Of a stretch of DNA of 64,000 nt, positions 61,996-64,000 are shown piece after piece. The notes under the pieces were generated by a model that saw nothing but the letters and a program-made list of their open reading frames with translations, was not told where the DNA came from and searched no databases. Positions within the stretch are counted from its first letter, which is position 1; every line of letters begins with the position of its first letter. Source of the DNA: Ferruginibacter sp. (GTDB lineage: Bacteria > Bacteroidota > Bacteroidia > Chitinophagales > Chitinophagaceae). A program made the translations under genes and the position numbers. The stretch is taken from positions 1 through 64,000 of the forward strand of contig NZ_JAQBNR010000064.1 in NCBI RefSeq assembly GCF_028288465.1. The letters are read 5' to 3'.

Positions 61996-63378
61996 TTAGT
62001 GTTTTTTAAGCCGCTGATATTTTATACCAAACTGCAATGCGGCATTAAATAATTTGACATGCCCATCCCCCACACCGGATAGAGGAACACTCATTGTTGG
62101 CTCCAGTTGTAAAGAAAAAGACGAAGACAATTTCTTTTCAATTCCGGCTGAAAAATTCAGAACAGAAAAGGCGCTTTTATTGCCGGTATAACTATAGGCA
62201 CCTTCACGAGGCATATTATTTCTTATGTAGTAATAATCATAATCCTCTCTCTTCATAATGTAAGATGAAAGTCCAGCTGTCGCAAAATAAGTTACACCTA
62301 TTTTTTGTAAAATATTATACCGCATCGTTACAGGAATATCGTACACAAGACATGCTGCGTTTATTTTAACAATCTGCACCATGTTCCAGTAAGATCCGGC
62401 TTTGGCTTTATAGTCACCGGGTCCGGCTAAATATTTTTTTGTTCCTGCATAAAAGCCGGTTTGCACACTTACTTTTTTTGATAACTGGTAGCCAATACCT
62501 GCACCGAATTTCGCGGTAACAGGATTATTTTTAAAAGCCAGTAATTTCACGCTGCCAATTTCACCACCCGCGGAAGCCAGGAAATAAAACCTCGATACAG
62601 AAGGTATGATTGCTTTTTCTATGGGCTTATTACCAGTTTCAGTTTTTGTAATACTATTTTTCAAACTGTCTTTAAGTTTAGCAGAATTCTTTTCGAAAAC
62701 TGGTTTTGTGTTCTGCTTACTGATAACGTTTGGCGCCGTAGTGGAAATAACAACAGGAGGCTGTTCTTTAATGGCAACATCATCTTCTTCACCAATTGCC
62801 CCGCCAGAAACTTGTGATACTATTTTCTTCTTTTTTGACCCAGTTATTTTTTTTGTTTTTTTAGTCAGGTCAAGTGAAGTTTCATTCGCCTGTTCAGCAA
62901 TGGTGGGTTTAGAAAAATTCTTTTTAGTGCCATATGTTTTTACCTGTCCGATCGGAGAGAATGGCTTTTTAACGACGCTGGTTTCTTTGATACCATTTTC
63001 ATTCTGCCGGGTCGGTTTCATCTCATCCTTCCTCGGCGGTGTGCTATTTTTTATTACATCACCTTCATTTGCTGAAGCGGATGGCTGTTCATTTATCTTA
63101 ACACCTGTTTCCTTTCTATCTGCCCTGGTTATACTTTTTGCATTCTTAGCGGCAAGATGATTTTCTGCATCCGGCTTATTAGAAAAGAAAAGTATAACTG
63201 CGCCGCCAATAAAAAGTACTGGAATAGCAAACCACCAGAATACAAAACGGCGGCGCTTTTCTTCCTCGTTCAACCGTATATCCATAGCAGCCCATGCCTG
63301 TTCATCAAAAGCCGGCTCGCTGTTGGCAGCGGCTTCCCTGATGCGGTCTTCAATATGGTCAAACTGCTTTTTGCTCAT
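61996..63378 (-). CDS. membrane-anchored protein with C-terminal beta-barrel, partner of the ECF sigma factor
   Basis: The 460-residue protein has a cytoplasmic N-terminus of about 45 residues (EPAFDEQAWAAMDIRLNEEEKRRR), one transmembrane helix (about 46-65, WWFAIPVLFIGGAVILFF), a long Lys/Pro/Thr-rich linker and a C-terminal outer-membrane barrel-like domain ending in FGIKYQRLKKH. An anti-sigma or signal-relay role is likely, because it starts inside the ECF sigma gene's 3' end and the cytoplasmic piece resembles anti-sigma N-termini in Bacteroidota. The barrel part resembles porin family proteins. It is co-translated with the sigma factor. Confidence 0.78.
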   Translation of the reverse strand: MSKKQFDHIEDRIREAAANSEPAFDEQAWAAMDIRLNEEEKRRRFVFWWFAIPVLFIGGAVILFFSNKPDAENHLAAKNAKSITRADRKETGVKINEQPSASANEGDVIKNSTPPRKDEMKPTRQNENGIKETSVVKKPFSPIGQVKTYGTKKNFSKPTIAEQANETSLDLTKKTKKITGSKKKKIVSQVSGGAIGEEDDVAIKEQPPVVISTTAPNVISKQNTKPVFEKNSAKLKDSLKNSITKTETGNKPIEKAIIPSVSRFYFLASAGGEIGSVKLLAFKNNPVTAKFGAGIGYQLSKKVSVQTGFYAGTKKYLAGPGDYKAKAGSYWNMVQIVKINAACLVYDIPVTMRYNILQKIGVTYFATAGLSSYIMKREDYDYYYIRNNMPREGAYSYTGNKSAFSVLNFSAGIEKKLSSSFSLQLEPTMSVPLSGVGDGHVKLFNAALQFGIKYQRLKKH

Positions 63379-63844
63379 AATATTTTATTGATGCTTCCAT
63401 CAGCATTTTCTGAATATTTGCTTTTGCTTTAGAGAGATTTGATTTTGAAGTACCAACAGATATTTTCAAACGGCTGGCGATTTCTTCATGTTTAAATCCA
63501 TCTATTACAAACAAATTAAAAATGGTTCTGTATACCGGGGATAACTGTTGCACAACATCCATAATTTCTTTGTACGACATTTTATCAATGGCTGTTTCTC
63601 CACTATGCTCCATCTCAAAATGAGATTCCTGCATTTCAGAAATCAGGTAACTTTTACTGTTTTTTCTAAAGTGATCAATGGCCGTATTGACAAAAATGCT
63701 TTTCATCCAGCCTTTTAACGAAGCTTCATAATTGTCATACCTGGGTTTAAAATTGCCCAGTTCCCTGTAAATTTTTATAAACCCATCATTTACTACTTCA
63801 ATCGCATCATCTTTGCTATTACAATACCGCAAACAAATAGCCAT
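63359..63844 (-). CDS. ECF RNA polymerase sigma factor, start uncertain
   Basis: The visible 161 residues contain sigma region 2 (DAIEVVNDGFIKIYREL, SLKGWMKSIFVNTAIDHFRK) and region 4 (QLSPVYRTIFNLFVIDGFKHEEIASRLKISVGTSKS). The ATG at 63844 is probably internal: the same frame stays open to a stop at 63971-63973 and reads DLEHIIRGCLQADRESQKAF just upstream, the standard start of region 2.1, with no ATG, GTG or TTG in between. The true start may be an unusual codon (for example ATA at 63970). The gene overlaps the beta-barrel partner by 20 bases. Confidence 0.85.
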   Translation of the reverse strand: MAICLRYCNSKDDAIEVVNDGFIKIYRELGNFKPRYDNYEASLKGWMKSIFVNTAIDHFRKNSKSYLISEMQESHFEMEHSGETAIDKMSYKEIMDVVQQLSPVYRTIFNLFVIDGFKHEEIASRLKISVGTSKSNLSKAKANIQKMLMEASIKYYEQKAV

Positions 63845-64000
63845 AGAAAAGCCATAGAAATGCTGATAGAAAGCTTTCTGACTTTCACGGTCTGCTTGTA
63901 AGCACCCACGGATAATATGCTCGAGGTCTTGCTTCGTTGGTAAATTTTTAAGGTTGTTTAATAATCGTATTTAACGGCAAAATGGTTGCCTGACTTGTAA

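Noticed and set aside
1..64000. CRISPR arrays, tRNA or rRNA genes, transposase genes
   Set aside because: No regular spacer-repeat series, cloverleaf or rRNA core sequence and no transposase or integrase frame was seen on either strand.

Overview
The window looks like a chromosomal segment of a Bacteroidota bacterium, most likely from the Chitinophagaceae or a close relative. The signs are a TonB-dependent receptor, PafA-type phosphatase, DUF5777 and YceI proteins, an UpxY-like NGN protein, a very large alpha-2-macroglobulin, near absence of Shine-Dalgarno sequences, and many start regions preceded by the Bacteroidota -7 box TAnnTTTG. No rRNA, tRNA, CRISPR array, prophage or complete insertion sequence was seen. 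Most of the window is ordinary housekeeping and envelope content, with several small regulatory or accessory items between genes.

Layout. 0-5.9 kb: the 3' part of a TonB-dependent receptor, a coupled HTTM-like membrane protein, an M42 aminopeptidase, a small lipoprotein and an orphan LuxE-like acyl-activating protein. 6-10.7 kb: zwf, then a methionine group (metZ, an OsmC protein, metX). 10.9-16.3 kb: a DUF1801 protein, an AT-rich small membrane protein whose frame is cut by one stop codon, and two tandem secreted amidohydrolases. 16.7-24.5 kb: deoC, a SPOR protein, an M20 peptidase, malic enzyme-phosphotransacetylase, an MlaE/MlaF-type transporter pair and sucD. 24.8-30.9 kb: a 2045-residue alpha-2-macroglobulin. 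31.1-35.4 kb: rpsF-rpsR-rplI, an L,D-transpeptidase, a glycine-rich RRM protein and a DUF1415 protein. 35.4-45.1 kb: a 2OG-Fe(II) oxygenase, a PafA phosphatase, an alpha-oxoamine synthase followed by an untracked 42-residue membrane protein, a fluoride-type CLC antiporter under a fluoride riboswitch, a thioredoxin-like protein, an MBL-fold hydrolase and a sialate O-acetylesterase. 45.2-52.8 kb: the orphan NGN protein, rlmN, a Spy-like protein, two overlapping pseudouridine synthases, a 1-Cys peroxiredoxin divergent from an Rrf2 regulator, and dinB. 52.9-64 kb: a TPR/DUF3857/transglutaminase protein, rimM and rpsP, a lipoprotein, a tight four-gene operon (haem-binding lipoprotein, OB-fold protein, YceI, DUF5777 barrel), and an ECF sigma factor overlapping a membrane-anchored beta-barrel partner.

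How genes work together. The clearest regulatory units are: (1) promoter, fluoride aptamer and CLC antiporter on the minus strand at 41.1 kb; (2) the peroxiredoxin/Rrf2 divergent pair, where an inverted repeat covers the -33 box of the peroxiredoxin promoter; (3) the sigma factor and its overlapping partner; (4) the four-gene extracytoplasmic operon. The items most worth a second look as possibly undescribed are a hairpin family with a conserved loop core and non-conserved stems (three copies), the 42-residue membrane protein beside the alpha-oxoamine synthase, the NGN protein with its own leader hairpin, and the four-gene haem-lipoprotein operon. All calls were made by reading sequence; no database search was run.
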